Source: DASQZK01 sp963771005 (GTDB taxonomy: Bacteria; Bacteroidota; Bacteroidia; Bacteroidales; GCA-2748055). Taken from it: a stretch of 64,000 nt of DNA. Location of the stretch: assembly GCA_963771005.1 (NCBI GenBank), contig CAVYRO010000008.1, positions 310,001-374,000 on the forward strand, given 5' to 3'. The position numbers were made by a program, and so were the translations under genes. The notes under the pieces are model-generated. The model saw only the letters and a list, made by a program, of their open reading frames with translations. It had not been told where the DNA came from and did not search any database. Positions within the stretch are counted from its first letter, which is position 1; the number at the start of each line of letters is the position of its first letter. Shown here piece by piece: positions 1 through 9,285 of the stretch.

Positions 1-299
1 TTTTTATTCCTCCTGAACTGTTTCCGTTTATTCCGCTGAATGCCACAATAAATCGCCTCGTTTTTGCCGTTGCGCTCAAATTCCCCCTGTATGACCGAAA
101 AGTCCTCGTTGTGCAGGATGTTCTGCGTGTCCACAGGATTAAAATAACTCTTGCACAATGCCAGGTAATGGATGGCATCCAGTAAATTGGTTTTCCCTAC
201 ACCATTGTTGCCAATAAAGCAATTGATGCGGTTGCTGAACTCCAGCTCAGCCTGGGTATAATTCTTGAAATTTACGAGAGAAAGATTCCTGAGATGCAT
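1..299 (-). CDS. recF: RecF, N-terminal part (runs off the window edge)
   Basis: DNA replication/repair ATPase of the SMC-like RecF family, which helps load RecA at gaps and stalled forks. Reading the minus strand from the ATG at 299 gives MHLRNLSLVNFKNY, the typical RecF opening, followed by a Walker A motif (GNNGVGKTN, about residues 30-38) and the LLDAIHYLALCKSY segment usual in this family. About 99 residues are present; the rest, including Walker B and the signature motif, lies to the left of the window. It is transcribed divergently from the TPR gene at 454, an arrangement common in Bacteroidota. The family call is secure from the Walker region and its surroundings; completeness cannot be judged. 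Confidence 0.9.
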   Translation of the reverse strand, partial: MHLRNLSLVNFKNYTQAELEFSNRINCFIGNNGVGKTNLLDAIHYLALCKSYFNPVDTQNILHNEDFSVIQGEFERNGKNEAIYCGIQRNKRKQFRRNK

Positions 300-453
300 A
301 TGATTTAATTTCCTGGTACAAATTTACAAAAATAGAACCGGCAGGCAGCATCAAACCAAATTCCATTATTTCTTTTTTGTCATTTTATGGTAATTGGCAA
401 AAAACGATTACATTTGCGTTTGTTTAAAAAAACCCTTCTAATTAAGTTAAAAT

Positions 454-1149
454 ATGGCTAAGAAAGCTAAGCAGGCTACTCAGGATAAGAGCCTCGAAGG
501 TCTTGAAATGGCGCTGACCCGCACTGAGCAGTTTGTTGAGGATAATTCAAAAAAGTTATCATACGTCGTCCTGGGGATTGTCATTATTGTATTGATCTTC
601 ATTGGTGTAAAAAGATGGTACATCGTTCCGCTTGAAAAGGAAGCCTCACAGCAGATGTTTATGGCAGAACGCTTTTTCGACAAGGATTCATTCAATCTTG
701 CACTGAACGGATACGGTACTTACCCGGGATTCCTTCAGATCATTGACGATTACGGGATCACCAAATCTGCCAACCTGGCGGATTATTATGCCGGCATCTG
801 TTATCTGAATATGGGTGAATATGAGAATGCCATCGATCATCTTAAAGATTTTAATAGCCGTGACCTCCTGGTTGGATCGGCAAAATTCAGCAGCCTTGGT
901 GATGCATATGCCGAACTTGGTCAATATGATGAAGCCGTAAAAACATACAACAAGGGCATCGAAAAATTCCCGAATGATTTCACGACTCCCATTTTGCTAA
1001 AAAAAGAGGGTATCGTTTATGAGCAGATGGGCAATTACCAAAAGGCTGTCGCTTCCTATGAATCGATAAAAAATGATTATCCGGATTCCAATGAAGGCCG
1101 GGATATCGCAAAATACATCGACCGGGCGAAACTTGAGATCAAAGACTGA
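454..1149 (+). CDS. Membrane-anchored tetratricopeptide-repeat protein (YfgM-like)
   Basis: A 231-residue protein with a charged cytoplasmic N-terminus, one transmembrane helix at about residues 36-53 (YVVLGIVIIVLIFIGV) and an alpha-helical region containing TPR motifs, for example around residues 110-135 (YYAGICYLNMGEYENAIDHL), 145-170 and 185-210. This single-helix-plus-TPR layout resembles YfgM/PpiD-associated proteins, which help protein handling at the inner membrane; that role is an inference. In Bacteroidota a TPR protein of this kind commonly sits between recF and ribH. Here ribH is displaced about 4 kb by a cellulase gene. A TAnnTTTG-type -7 element (TACATTTG, 409-416) lies just upstream. 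Confidence 0.8.
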   Translation: MAKKAKQATQDKSLEGLEMALTRTEQFVEDNSKKLSYVVLGIVIIVLIFIGVKRWYIVPLEKEASQQMFMAERFFDKDSFNLALNGYGTYPGFLQIIDDYGITKSANLADYYAGICYLNMGEYENAIDHLKDFNSRDLLVGSAKFSSLGDAYAELGQYDEAVKTYNKGIEKFPNDFTTPILLKKEGIVYEQMGNYQKAVASYESIKNDYPDSNEGRDIAKYIDRAKLEIKD

Positions 1150-1194
1150 GAGCTAACCAGGTTCCATTCTCCCCGTAGTTATGTGAAAACTGGT

Positions 1195-1297
1195 GGTTGC
1201 TTTCTCCTTTCGCCTTTCGCCTTTCGCCTTTCGCCTTTACGAAGTACCTCTTCACTTTCGCCTTTCTCCTTTCGCCTTTCGCCTTTACGAAGTACCA
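1195..1297. repeat. Heptanucleotide tandem repeat (TTTCGCC units)
   Basis: Two runs of a 7-base unit (cctttcg/cctttct), each ending in the same tail, tttacgaagtacc. It lies between the TPR gene and the 3' end of the GH9 gene. Short ORFs across it (RKGERRK-type peptides) are repeat translations, not genes. It marks the left border of the apparently inserted cellulase gene. Confidence 0.85.
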
Positions 1298-1299
1298 TT

Positions 1300-4200
1300 T
1301 CAGTTAATAACCAATTTCCCCGTAGCCGTACTCCCTCCGTTGACCACCCGCACAATGTAAATGCCGGTCCCAAATTTTCCGGTCTGGATGGAAATACTTC
1401 CCGTATTGGTATCACATTTCTTATAATACACCACCCTGCCGTCGGTGCCGGTGATATATACTCCTGAATTTCTGAGCATTTCTCCGCTTAGGGTCAAAAC
1501 CCCGTTATTTACCGGGTTGGGATACATCCCGAAGGTAGGGGCTGAGAAATTTGCCGTACCCGAAGTTTCCTTATAAACGTTGATATTGCATGTTGCCTGG
1601 AAATCGCCATAGTTCGTGACGGCAATAATATCTGTAAATCCAATGGAAACGGCTGTTACATTTCCCTCCTGGTCGACGGTAGCGATTTCTTCATTCGCAC
1701 TGCTCCATGTCACACTTTTATCACTTGCATCTTCCGGGCTTACCGTGGCCTGCATCAAATAGCTGTTGCCCGGTTCAAGGGAATCCGGGGGGCAATTATC
1801 GATCGTTATACCCTGAGTGGCCACCGCATGTTCAAATTCCATCCAGTTCACGTTAAAGGGATTCCCGGTATTGTTTATATAGAGGCTCTGCTGTCCGGCC
1901 CCTAGGTGCACTACCTTGTAAACGTCGGCCCACTGGCCCCAACCTCCGGTGTTAGGAACAGAAATGGTAGCGAGAAGGGATGTGCCTGAAAGAAATTCAA
2001 AATTGCCGGCATCAATGCCACGGGCAACACGGAAGGTCACCAGGTAATCACCGGCACTCTCTACATTGACAGCATAACCCAATGATTCCCCCTCATCGAA
2101 CCAACCCACGTAATCGGTACTGTCCGTATCTCCCGAGGCTTCGGAAGCCACTTCACCACTAACCTCATCAAAATCCTCCCCCTGGATCCGTCCCGGGATC
2201 TGCTTTCCGGTCTTTGTCACGGTATCCACCACGTTGCTGGGACCTGAAATCGTTCCGGCATAGTCGGCGGCCTTTACGTAAAATGAATACCTGGTGTCGG
2301 CTGTCAGCCCTTCAACCGAACATTCCGGAAGGATGGAAGTGGTCTGTAATTCATCATTCATAAAAACCTGGTATTCCTTAACTCCGGCATCATCGGTCGA
2401 AGGATCCCATGCAAGGTCGACCCGGACCGCGGCAACACCGGTAATATGTAGATTCACAGGATCGGTGGGTGCCTGATCATCAACCACGAGCGTTACGGGC
2501 TGTGATCTCTTATTCTCGTTTTCCGAGTATGCAACGACTGAGATGGAATATACTCCGGCGGGAAGGGCGCTGAACGTAAATTCGTAAGGAGCATCCGTGT
2601 CTTCACCCATCTTTGATGTTCCGTTATAGAATTCGACTTTTGAGATGGTCCCTTCCGAAACGGAAGCCGATACGGAGATAGCTACATCTGAGCCAGGCAC
2701 GTATACTGAATCTTCGGCAGGCTCATCTATGCTGATGAGGAATTGTTTGCCGGCGGTATAGGCTTCCAGGTAGGAGAAGAGGGCTGCCATGGGAGCAACG
2801 GTTTCCTGTACCGTAAATTCAGCAGCGGGGATATAGTCGCGGGCATCGATACATTGTTCCATAAGGGGCCAGTTGTGGGGATCGGAGGGCTCGAAAAAGT
2901 AGGAATCATTGAATACGGTGCTGGCGAATTTATAGGGAGGAATACCCGGGATCCATCCCGGCACCCCGTCATAGTTCGAATCGATATGAAGAATATCGCG
3001 CAGAAGCCGGTCGGCATTCACCGATCCTGCACCGGTGATAAAAACCTGCTGATCGTTGCTTTCCCCCAGGTAAAAATCTGCCGTGGTGTATAGGAGATCC
3101 AGTATCTCATCGTCATCCGAAAGATGATGGCATAGCATCTGCAACATGACGTTCGGATAATAGCCTCCCCAACTCAGGTTGGGATTTGAATATTTGATCA
3201 GCCGTAAAGCCCTGTCTTCAGCCTGGTTGATCCCCTGCTGCCATGCCAGGTTCTCAACAGAGGCGATAAGGCTGTTCTGAAGTGTTTTATCGGCGGTGGT
3301 GAAATTCGGCCACCTGTCGGGTGGTGTAAGGCAAAAGACATAGGTTCCGTTGGCTGCATCCAGGTCGGAATACCAGGTCCGGCACTGCGCAAAATCGTCC
3401 ATATATTTATGATCACCCGTCATCCTGTACAGCGAGGCAGCGGCATAATATTTCTGTTCAATATAGGATCTTCCGGGATTCCCGGGGCTCTTGGCCTCAG
3501 CCCAGTTATAGGCATCAACGGCTTCCTGGACCCAGTTATCGATGTCTGCCTGGTCAGCCCCGGCGAGTTCATAGCAATATGCCAGTTGAGCTGCGGCCCC
3601 GGAATATGCCCATGATGTTATCGCTTCTTCAGCGTATGCATACCACATATGATTATCGAGCCATGAGGGGTGATAATATCCCGTTGTTTCCACTCCGCCG
3701 CATATTCCCCCGGTAGGGCCCTTCAGCCGGCGGTAAAAATCAATGTCCCATTGGCCTTCGTCGAGAATATCGGGTAAATTGTTGTCGCTCTCGGGGATAT
3801 TCAGTTCCCCGTCATGGAATTTCCCGGGGTTCATTTCATATACGAACATTAGACTGCTGCTGACATTGAGGTGCGACCTCGACCTGTCATAATCCGCCGC
3901 ATCAAAATGTCCGCCCCATCCCCAGCCGTCTGCTTCGTCATTCATGTGAGGATATGGATTGTCGGGCCATACCCACTCGGTTGCCTGTGCCGGTAACTGC
4001 TCAAAATTAATATCATCGTTACCAATGAAAAGATGGTTGGAATAAGTCACCTGGAAACCATTCACACCGGGGGTATGATCGACAGGTTTTACGAAATCGG
4101 TATATTCCTGCGTCCTTGCAGGACCGCTTCTCTGGTGGTAAAGTCCCCTCACCAGGAGATAGTACAGATCTGAATAAACCTCCTTATCTATGCTGAAGGG

Positions 4201-4998
4201 AAAAGAACAGCCGATACCGTCAATGGCGATCCTGTACTCACCGGGAGCAACGGCAACGGAGTTGCCAATGTCTGAGAAATCGCACTCCCAGATATCACTG
4301 CCGTGCCATCCTACATTCGACGATCCCGTATTTTCAAGCTGCAGATGTTTTCTTAATTGCAACCCTTTTCCGTGATCGGCGCTGGAATAAACCACTGCGC
4401 TGTCTGAATTCCGTACCAGGTAAAAGGGATTACCTTCGAAGGTGGAAAAATCGGTACCTCCGGCCGTTCCCATCCACTGGTAGACATAGGCATACTTCAT
4501 TCCTGCATTCGGTGCATAACCCACCTGGTTCACATGAATAGCTTCCGATCTGAGGTCCCGCGATTTGAAGACAAAGGTTTCGGAACTCTTATTGGAAGCC
4601 AGTGAACCCCATTGTATTGTATATGAATGTCCTTCTTTCAGACTTTCTGGGAGCTGAAGATAAACCCAGTATGTTCCGAGCGCCGCTTCTCTTTTGGATT
4701 TATAACCGATAGAGGAAGGATTGACCGCACTGGTGTAGTCCTCATCATCGGTGCTGGTAATGAAATAGGTTCCTGCGTTTTTGGCCGCCGTTGCATCAAG
4801 AGGCCCGGAATTCCAGATATCGGGACAACCCGAGGTGGCATAGCCCTGGCATTCGGATGTGTTTTTTTCGCCTTCCCTGAAATACAGGAGAAGTACATCG
4901 CTTTTCACGGGAGATACGAAGATGATGTCGGCTGCCTGCATATATGCACTAAAGAAATTGCTCAGGAGCAGGCATAAAAGGATAGTCTTAGTTCTCAT
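1300..4998 (-). CDS. Secreted multidomain GH9 cellulase with T9SS sorting domain
   Basis: A 1232-residue exported glycoside hydrolase of family 9 (endoglucanase/cellulase type). Visible order: signal peptide (1-22), CelD-type N-terminal Ig-like domain (about 150-270), GH9 catalytic domain (about 275-750), bacterial Ig-like domain (about 755-840), fibronectin type III (about 845-935), CBM6-like carbohydrate-binding module starting GRIQGEDFD (about 940-1070), Big_2 Ig-like domain (about 1075-1150) and a C-terminal T9SS sorting domain starting at FGMYPNPVNNG. The catalytic Asp pair is in HFDAADYDR and the probable acid Glu in FTVQETVAPM. Substrate is probably a beta-1,4-glucan; the exact polymer is not determinable. 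It sits between two genes that are usually close together (TPR and ribH), with a heptamer repeat at one end and a mobile-element remnant at the other, suggesting an insertion. Confidence 0.93.
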   Translation of the reverse strand: MRTKTILLCLLLSNFFSAYMQAADIIFVSPVKSDVLLLYFREGEKNTSECQGYATSGCPDIWNSGPLDATAAKNAGTYFITSTDDEDYTSAVNPSSIGYKSKREAALGTYWVYLQLPESLKEGHSYTIQWGSLASNKSSETFVFKSRDLRSEAIHVNQVGYAPNAGMKYAYVYQWMGTAGGTDFSTFEGNPFYLVRNSDSAVVYSSADHGKGLQLRKHLQLENTGSSNVGWHGSDIWECDFSDIGNSVAVAPGEYRIAIDGIGCSFPFSIDKEVYSDLYYLLVRGLYHQRSGPARTQEYTDFVKPVDHTPGVNGFQVTYSNHLFIGNDDINFEQLPAQATEWVWPDNPYPHMNDEADGWGWGGHFDAADYDRSRSHLNVSSSLMFVYEMNPGKFHDGELNIPESDNNLPDILDEGQWDIDFYRRLKGPTGGICGGVETTGYYHPSWLDNHMWYAYAEEAITSWAYSGAAAQLAYCYELAGADQADIDNWVQEAVDAYNWAEAKSPGNPGRSYIEQKYYAAASLYRMTGDHKYMDDFAQCRTWYSDLDAANGTYVFCLTPPDRWPNFTTADKTLQNSLIASVENLAWQQGINQAEDRALRLIKYSNPNLSWGGYYPNVMLQMLCHHLSDDDEILDLLYTTADFYLGESNDQQVFITGAGSVNADRLLRDILHIDSNYDGVPGWIPGIPPYKFASTVFNDSYFFEPSDPHNWPLMEQCIDARDYIPAAEFTVQETVAPMAALFSYLEAYTAGKQFLISIDEPAEDSVYVPGSDVAISVSASVSEGTISKVEFYNGTSKMGEDTDAPYEFTFSALPAGVYSISVVAYSENENKRSQPVTLVVDDQAPTDPVNLHITGVAAVRVDLAWDPSTDDAGVKEYQVFMNDELQTTSILPECSVEGLTADTRYSFYVKAADYAGTISGPSNVVDTVTKTGKQIPGRIQGEDFDEVSGEVASEASGDTDSTDYVGWFDEGESLGYAVNVESAGDYLVTFRVARGIDAGNFEFLSGTSLLATISVPNTGGWGQWADVYKVVHLGAGQQSLYINNTGNPFNVNWMEFEHAVATQGITIDNCPPDSLEPGNSYLMQATVSPEDASDKSVTWSSANEEIATVDQEGNVTAVSIGFTDIIAVTNYGDFQATCNINVYKETSGTANFSAPTFGMYPNPVNNGVLTLSGEMLRNSGVYITGTDGRVVYYKKCDTNTGSISIQTGKFGTGIYIVRVVNGGSTATGKLVIN

Positions 4999-5019
4999 AG
5001 AACATATGTTTTAATTAGT

Positions 5020-5070
5020 GTTTGCCAGAAAACCCGATGACCCTTCGGCACCGGGTTTTCTTTCTGATAC
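5020..5070 (-). mobile_element. 51-bp deleted remnant of the 241-bp MITE-like element (copy C)
   Basis: On the minus strand this reads GTATCAGAAAGAAAACCCG then GTGCCGAAGGGTCATCGGG and ends TTTTCTGGCAAAC. These are the outer ends of the full elements at 52.9 and 63.5 kb with about 190 bp of the interior missing. Flanking 8-mers TAATTAGT (5012-5019) and TTATTAGT (5071-5078) match at 7 of 8 positions, as expected for a target-site duplication. It lies in the 120-bp gap between the ribH stop and the GH9 start and can still fold into a 9-bp-stem hairpin. Confidence 0.75.
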
Positions 5071-5118
5071 TTATTAGTACTGAAAGTGTAAAAAAAGACA
5101 GAACGGTCCGGACGCCGG

Positions 5119-5610
5119 TTATTCCATTTCCTTCTGAAGAGCGATCATCCGGACGGCGGTAACAGCCGCTTCATCACCTTTATTGCCGTGTTTTCCTCCT
5201 GAACGTTCTCTGGCCTGTTCAAGTGTATCGGTGGTGAGGACGCCGAAGATAAAGGGCATATTGTAATTTATATTCAGATCGGTGATCCCTTTGGAAACGC
5301 TCTGGCAAATGAATTCGAAATGTCTTGTTTCACCCTGGATAACACATCCCAGGCAGATGATAGCATCCACGTTTGTGTATTCGGCCATGAACTGTGCCCC
5401 AAGGGTCAACTCGAAGCTTCCGGGGACCCATTTGACATGGATATTTTCCTCCTTTACCTTTAGCCCGGCGAGGGTTTTCAATGTCCCGTCCAGCAGGGCT
5501 CCCGTAATCTCCCGGTTCCATTCCGATACCACTACGCCGAATTTCATGGAAGAAGCATCCGGAATATTTTCGCTGTCAAAGGAAGAAAGATTCTTAAGAT
5601 TCGAAGCCAT
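5119..5610 (-). CDS. ribH: 6,7-dimethyl-8-ribityllumazine synthase
   Basis: Catalyses the penultimate step of riboflavin synthesis, joining the ribityl-amino-uracil intermediate with dihydroxybutanone phosphate. The 163-residue length fits the family. Visible family features are the N-terminal FGVVVSEWNREIT strand/loop, VPGSFELTLGAQ, and the substrate loop with CLGCVIQGETRHFEFIC, including the conserved catalytic His in the ETRHF segment. It is followed downstream on the same strand by the remnant element and the GH9 gene, and preceded by yidC with an 80-bp gap. Confidence 0.95.
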   Translation of the reverse strand: MASNLKNLSSFDSENIPDASSMKFGVVVSEWNREITGALLDGTLKTLAGLKVKEENIHVKWVPGSFELTLGAQFMAEYTNVDAIICLGCVIQGETRHFEFICQSVSKGITDLNINYNMPFIFGVLTTDTLEQARERSGGKHGNKGDEAAVTAVRMIALQKEME

Positions 5611-5690
5611 ATATATCCCGGTTATTGTTCAACTTTTTTATTCTACGCAAACTTCCAGCCGTGGTTATACCGGCAGGCAATGTTTCATGC

Positions 5691-7556
5691 CTATTTTTTG
5701 GGCAAATTATAACCCCTCTGTTTCGCCATATCCTCGAGACGTTTCTGGAACCCGGATTTCTTCGTCGTTTTAGCTTTTCTGGAATGTAGTTTCTTCCTGA
5801 GTTCGTCCTCATCGACAAAAAGTTTGAAGACGGCGTTTTGGCCAAGCGTAATCATATTCGCCAGGAAATAGTAATACGTCAGACCTGCGGAGAAGTTATT
5901 CAGGATAACCATGAACATTACCGGCATCACGTACATCATCCCCTTCATTCCCGGCATGGACGAATCCGCCCCGGTAGGGCTGCTGTTCAGCCTCATGGAA
6001 AGGATGGTGGAAACGGTCATGAGCAGCGTGAAGAGACTTACGTGGTCGCCATACATCGGGATGGTAAAGGGAAGATGAAGGATCGAATCATAGGTTGAGA
6101 GGTCGTGTGCCCAGAGAAAGGATTGTTGCCTGAGTTCGATTGAAGTCGGGAAAAACCGGAACATTGCATACAGGATGGGCATTTGGAACAACATCGGCAA
6201 ACATCCGCCCATCGGGTTTACTCCCGCTTTCTTATACAGTGCCATCGTAGCCTGTTGCCGTTCCATTGCTTTGTCTTTGGGGATCTTTGCATTGATCTCC
6301 TCGATTTCCGGCTTCAGGGCACGCATTTTTGCCTGCGACATATACGACTTGTAGGTCAGCGGCAGAAGGGCCATCTTGATGATAAGGGTGAGCAGCAGGA
6401 TGATGATCCCATAATTGCCGATAAAATTATTCAGGAAATTAAAAATGGGTATTATAACCCAGGCGTTGATCCACCTGATGATCGAGCCGCCAATAGTTAC
6501 GAGGTCCTGAAGCTGGAAGCCGATCCTTTTGAGAGCTTTGAAATTGTTGGGCCCGAAGTAAAAATGCATCGGCATCGTGAAATCATTATTCCTTCCATAG
6601 GGAACTGCAAGTTCCGCACTGAACCTTGCCAGGTTGGTATGGGGTTCCGGGAGCCTTTCGTACGACATATACCCGCCCTCGAAAGGGGTCTTCTCCGTGA
6701 TGAGAACGGAGGAAAAGAACTGGTCTTTGAAGGCAAGCCAGTCGAGACGTGTGGTTTCATTCACATCCTGCAATTCCTTCTTCGTCCTGGCTTTGAATTT
6801 CTCCACATCTCCCTGGGAATACCTGTAATACAGATTTGAGTAATTCTGTTCATTCGCCCGGTTCTGTTCCTGTTGCGGGGAAAACAGGACCCAGTTGAGC
6901 TGAACATTATCCGTTCTGTGCTCCTCCATATTCTTCATCCTGAGATCGATATCCATGAGATACCGGTCGGGATGGACGGTATAGGTATATTGAATATAGG
7001 CGCCCGTATCGACGGGAAGTCGCATAACCAGGCTTGCGGTGCTGTCTTCCGCATACGAATCATCCTGCCCGGTTACCATGTCAAAATACAGGTCATTGGT
7101 AGAAATACTGCGGCCGTCTGAGAAGAACTGAAGGCCAAAGACAGTTGAATCGCCGCTGAAGAGAACGAGGGGAAGAGAATCGTAAGTCTGGTAATCTTTA
7201 AGTTCCACGGAATACGGCTTGCCGCCCTTGCTTGATATGGTAAGTTTTATTTTATCATTTTCAAGAACGTAAAATTTCTCCTTGCCGACGGTTCTGGGAG
7301 CGAAGATCCCCATATTTTGCTGAACATCTTTGGCGGATTGGGCCTTTGGAACTGATGAGGTTGTATCTGCCTCCGCTGCTTCTTCCTTGTTGCGTACCTG
7401 TTGCTGTTCAATGATCTGCTCGGTCTGTGCCTGCCTCAGCGAATCTGCTCTCCTCTTCTGTGCTTCCATTTCTTCCCGGGAAGGCTTCATAAGAACGCTG
7501 TAACCAATGAGAATGACCGCAATTATAACAATACCAATAACTGAATTCCTGTCCAT
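5691..7556 (-). CDS. yidC: Membrane protein insertase YidC
   Basis: Inner-membrane insertase (Oxa1/YidC family) that inserts membrane proteins alone or with Sec. The 621 residues include an N-terminal transmembrane segment (about 6-22), a large periplasmic beta-super-sandwich domain (about 75-355) and the conserved C-terminal five-helix core starting at about residue 370 (FIGNYGIIILLLTLIIKMALLP), with KMRALKPEIEEI, the cytoplasmic coiled region, and MGGCLPMLFQMPILYAMF. The tail is short and Lys-rich. It lies 17 bp downstream of pyrG on the same strand, an arrangement frequent in Bacteroidota, so the two are probably co-transcribed. Confidence 0.96.
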   Translation of the reverse strand: MDRNSVIGIVIIAVILIGYSVLMKPSREEMEAQKRRADSLRQAQTEQIIEQQQVRNKEEAAEADTTSSVPKAQSAKDVQQNMGIFAPRTVGKEKFYVLENDKIKLTISSKGGKPYSVELKDYQTYDSLPLVLFSGDSTVFGLQFFSDGRSISTNDLYFDMVTGQDDSYAEDSTASLVMRLPVDTGAYIQYTYTVHPDRYLMDIDLRMKNMEEHRTDNVQLNWVLFSPQQEQNRANEQNYSNLYYRYSQGDVEKFKARTKKELQDVNETTRLDWLAFKDQFFSSVLITEKTPFEGGYMSYERLPEPHTNLARFSAELAVPYGRNNDFTMPMHFYFGPNNFKALKRIGFQLQDLVTIGGSIIRWINAWVIIPIFNFLNNFIGNYGIIILLLTLIIKMALLPLTYKSYMSQAKMRALKPEIEEINAKIPKDKAMERQQATMALYKKAGVNPMGGCLPMLFQMPILYAMFRFFPTSIELRQQSFLWAHDLSTYDSILHLPFTIPMYGDHVSLFTLLMTVSTILSMRLNSSPTGADSSMPGMKGMMYVMPVMFMVILNNFSAGLTYYYFLANMITLGQNAVFKLFVDEDELRKKLHSRKAKTTKKSGFQKRLEDMAKQRGYNLPKK

Positions 7557-7573
7557 TATGTATTTTTCGATGT

Positions 7574-9205
7574 TTATTTAGCTACAGCCTTCTTATGTTC
7601 ACTGTAAACGAGAGCCGCCTTGATGAAATTCACGAACAAAGGATGTGGGTTGAGTACCGAGCTCCTGTATTCGGGATGGAACTGAACACCAATGAACCAG
7701 GGATGATCCTTAAGTTCCATGATTTCCACCAGGCCGCTGTCGGGGTTCATCCCGGAGGGCATCATGCCTGCCCTGGAGAAATCGTTGAGATAGTCGTTGT
7801 TGAACTCATAGCGGTGCCTGTGCCTCTCGCGTACATGCTCTTCACGATATACTTTATAAGCCAGGCTGTCTTTCCTGATATCGCAGGGATATGCTCCCAG
7901 CCTCATCGTCCCGCCTTTCTCGGTCACCCCCTTCTGGTCTTCCATCAGGTCGATTACCGGGTGCTCGGTCATCCGGGTCATCTCGGTTGAATGTGCATCT
8001 TTAAAACCGAGAACATCACGCGCAAATTCGATAACGGCACACTGCATACCAAGACAGATGCCAAGATAGGGTATCCTGTTCTCCCGGGCATAACGGACAG
8101 CCAGTATCTTGCCTTCGATCCCCCGGTCACCAAATCCCGGGGCCACAATGATGCCGTCAAAGTCAGCGAGTTTCTCATTAAGGTTATCGGGAAAAATGGT
8201 TTCAGAGTGAATGCAGGAGACATTGACCTTGCTAAGATTAATTGCGCCGGCATGCGTCAGCGATTCGAGAATGGATTTATAGGAATCATGAAGTTCCACA
8301 TATTTTCCCACGAGGGCGACCCGCGATTCCGATTTGGGATTTTTCAGCTTATCGACAAACTGTTTCCAGGGCTTCAGCTCGGGAGGACTGCCGTTGGGAA
8401 GATTGAGTTTCCGCAGGACAGTCACATCCAGTTTTTCCTTTTGCATAAGGAGGGGCACCTCGTAAATCGTGGAAACATCGATGGATTCGATCACCGATTC
8501 CAGGTTTACGTTGCAGAAAAGCGCTACTTTTTTCCTGAGTTCCTTATTCAGGGTCTTTTCTGTCCGTAATACCAGGATATCGGGCTGCACTCCGTTTTCA
8601 AGGAGAGCCTTTACCGAATGTTGTGTAGGCTTGGTTTTCAGCTCTCCCGAAGCGGCAAGATAAGGAACCAGCGTAAGATGAACAACGAGGGCATTTCCCG
8701 GCCCGAGTTCCCATTTAAGCTGCCTGACCGATTCAATATAGGGAAGGGATTCAATATCGCCCACCGTGCCGCCGATCTCCGTGATCACCACATCGTAATT
8801 ATGCCTTGTGCCCAGGAGCTTGATCCTTCGCTTGATCTCATCGGTGATATGCGGGATGACCTGAACGGTCTTTCCCAGGTAATCACCCTTTCTTTCCTTG
8901 TTAATTACCGACTGATAGATTCTTCCGGTGGTGACATTGTTTGCCTGTGAGGTCGGCACTCCCAGGAAACGCTCATAATGCCCAAGGTCCAGGTCGGTCT
9001 CCGCACCATCTTCGGTCACATAGCATTCACCGTGTTCGTAAGGATTCAGCGTTCCCGGATCCACATTTATATACGGATCCAGTTTTTGTATCGTGACATG
9101 ATAACCCCTGGCCTGAAGCAACTTTGCAAGAGAGGAGGATATAATACCTTTACCCAGTGATGAGGTAACGCCTCCGGTTACAAAAATATATTTCGTTGCG
9201 GCCAA
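7574..9205 (-). CDS. pyrG: CTP synthase
   Basis: Makes CTP from UTP, ATP and glutamine. The 543 residues begin with the synthetase domain (KYIFVTGGVTSSLGKGI, P-loop at about 10-22; LDPYINVDPGT) and end with a class I glutamine amidotransferase domain whose nucleophile Cys is in YLGICLGMQCAV and whose His-Glu pair is in GVQFHPEY. All the motifs expected of an active enzyme are present. It is upstream of yidC (17-bp gap) and downstream of the DUF349 gene (80-bp gap) on the same strand. Confidence 0.97.
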   Translation of the reverse strand: MAATKYIFVTGGVTSSLGKGIISSSLAKLLQARGYHVTIQKLDPYINVDPGTLNPYEHGECYVTEDGAETDLDLGHYERFLGVPTSQANNVTTGRIYQSVINKERKGDYLGKTVQVIPHITDEIKRRIKLLGTRHNYDVVITEIGGTVGDIESLPYIESVRQLKWELGPGNALVVHLTLVPYLAASGELKTKPTQHSVKALLENGVQPDILVLRTEKTLNKELRKKVALFCNVNLESVIESIDVSTIYEVPLLMQKEKLDVTVLRKLNLPNGSPPELKPWKQFVDKLKNPKSESRVALVGKYVELHDSYKSILESLTHAGAINLSKVNVSCIHSETIFPDNLNEKLADFDGIIVAPGFGDRGIEGKILAVRYARENRIPYLGICLGMQCAVIEFARDVLGFKDAHSTEMTRMTEHPVIDLMEDQKGVTEKGGTMRLGAYPCDIRKDSLAYKVYREEHVRERHRHRYEFNNDYLNDFSRAGMMPSGMNPDSGLVEIMELKDHPWFIGVQFHPEYRSSVLNPHPLFVNFIKAALVYSEHKKAVAK

Positions 9206-9285
9206 TATTCAGAATTTTGAAGTTCAATCCGCAAAGTAAATAATTAATTCTTAGAAGGGGTAATTTTAATCTAAGAAATATGAAT

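Noticed and set aside
1179..1467. Small genes in the heptamer repeat
   Set aside because: Low-complexity RKGERRK-type translations on both strands that also run into the GH9 gene.
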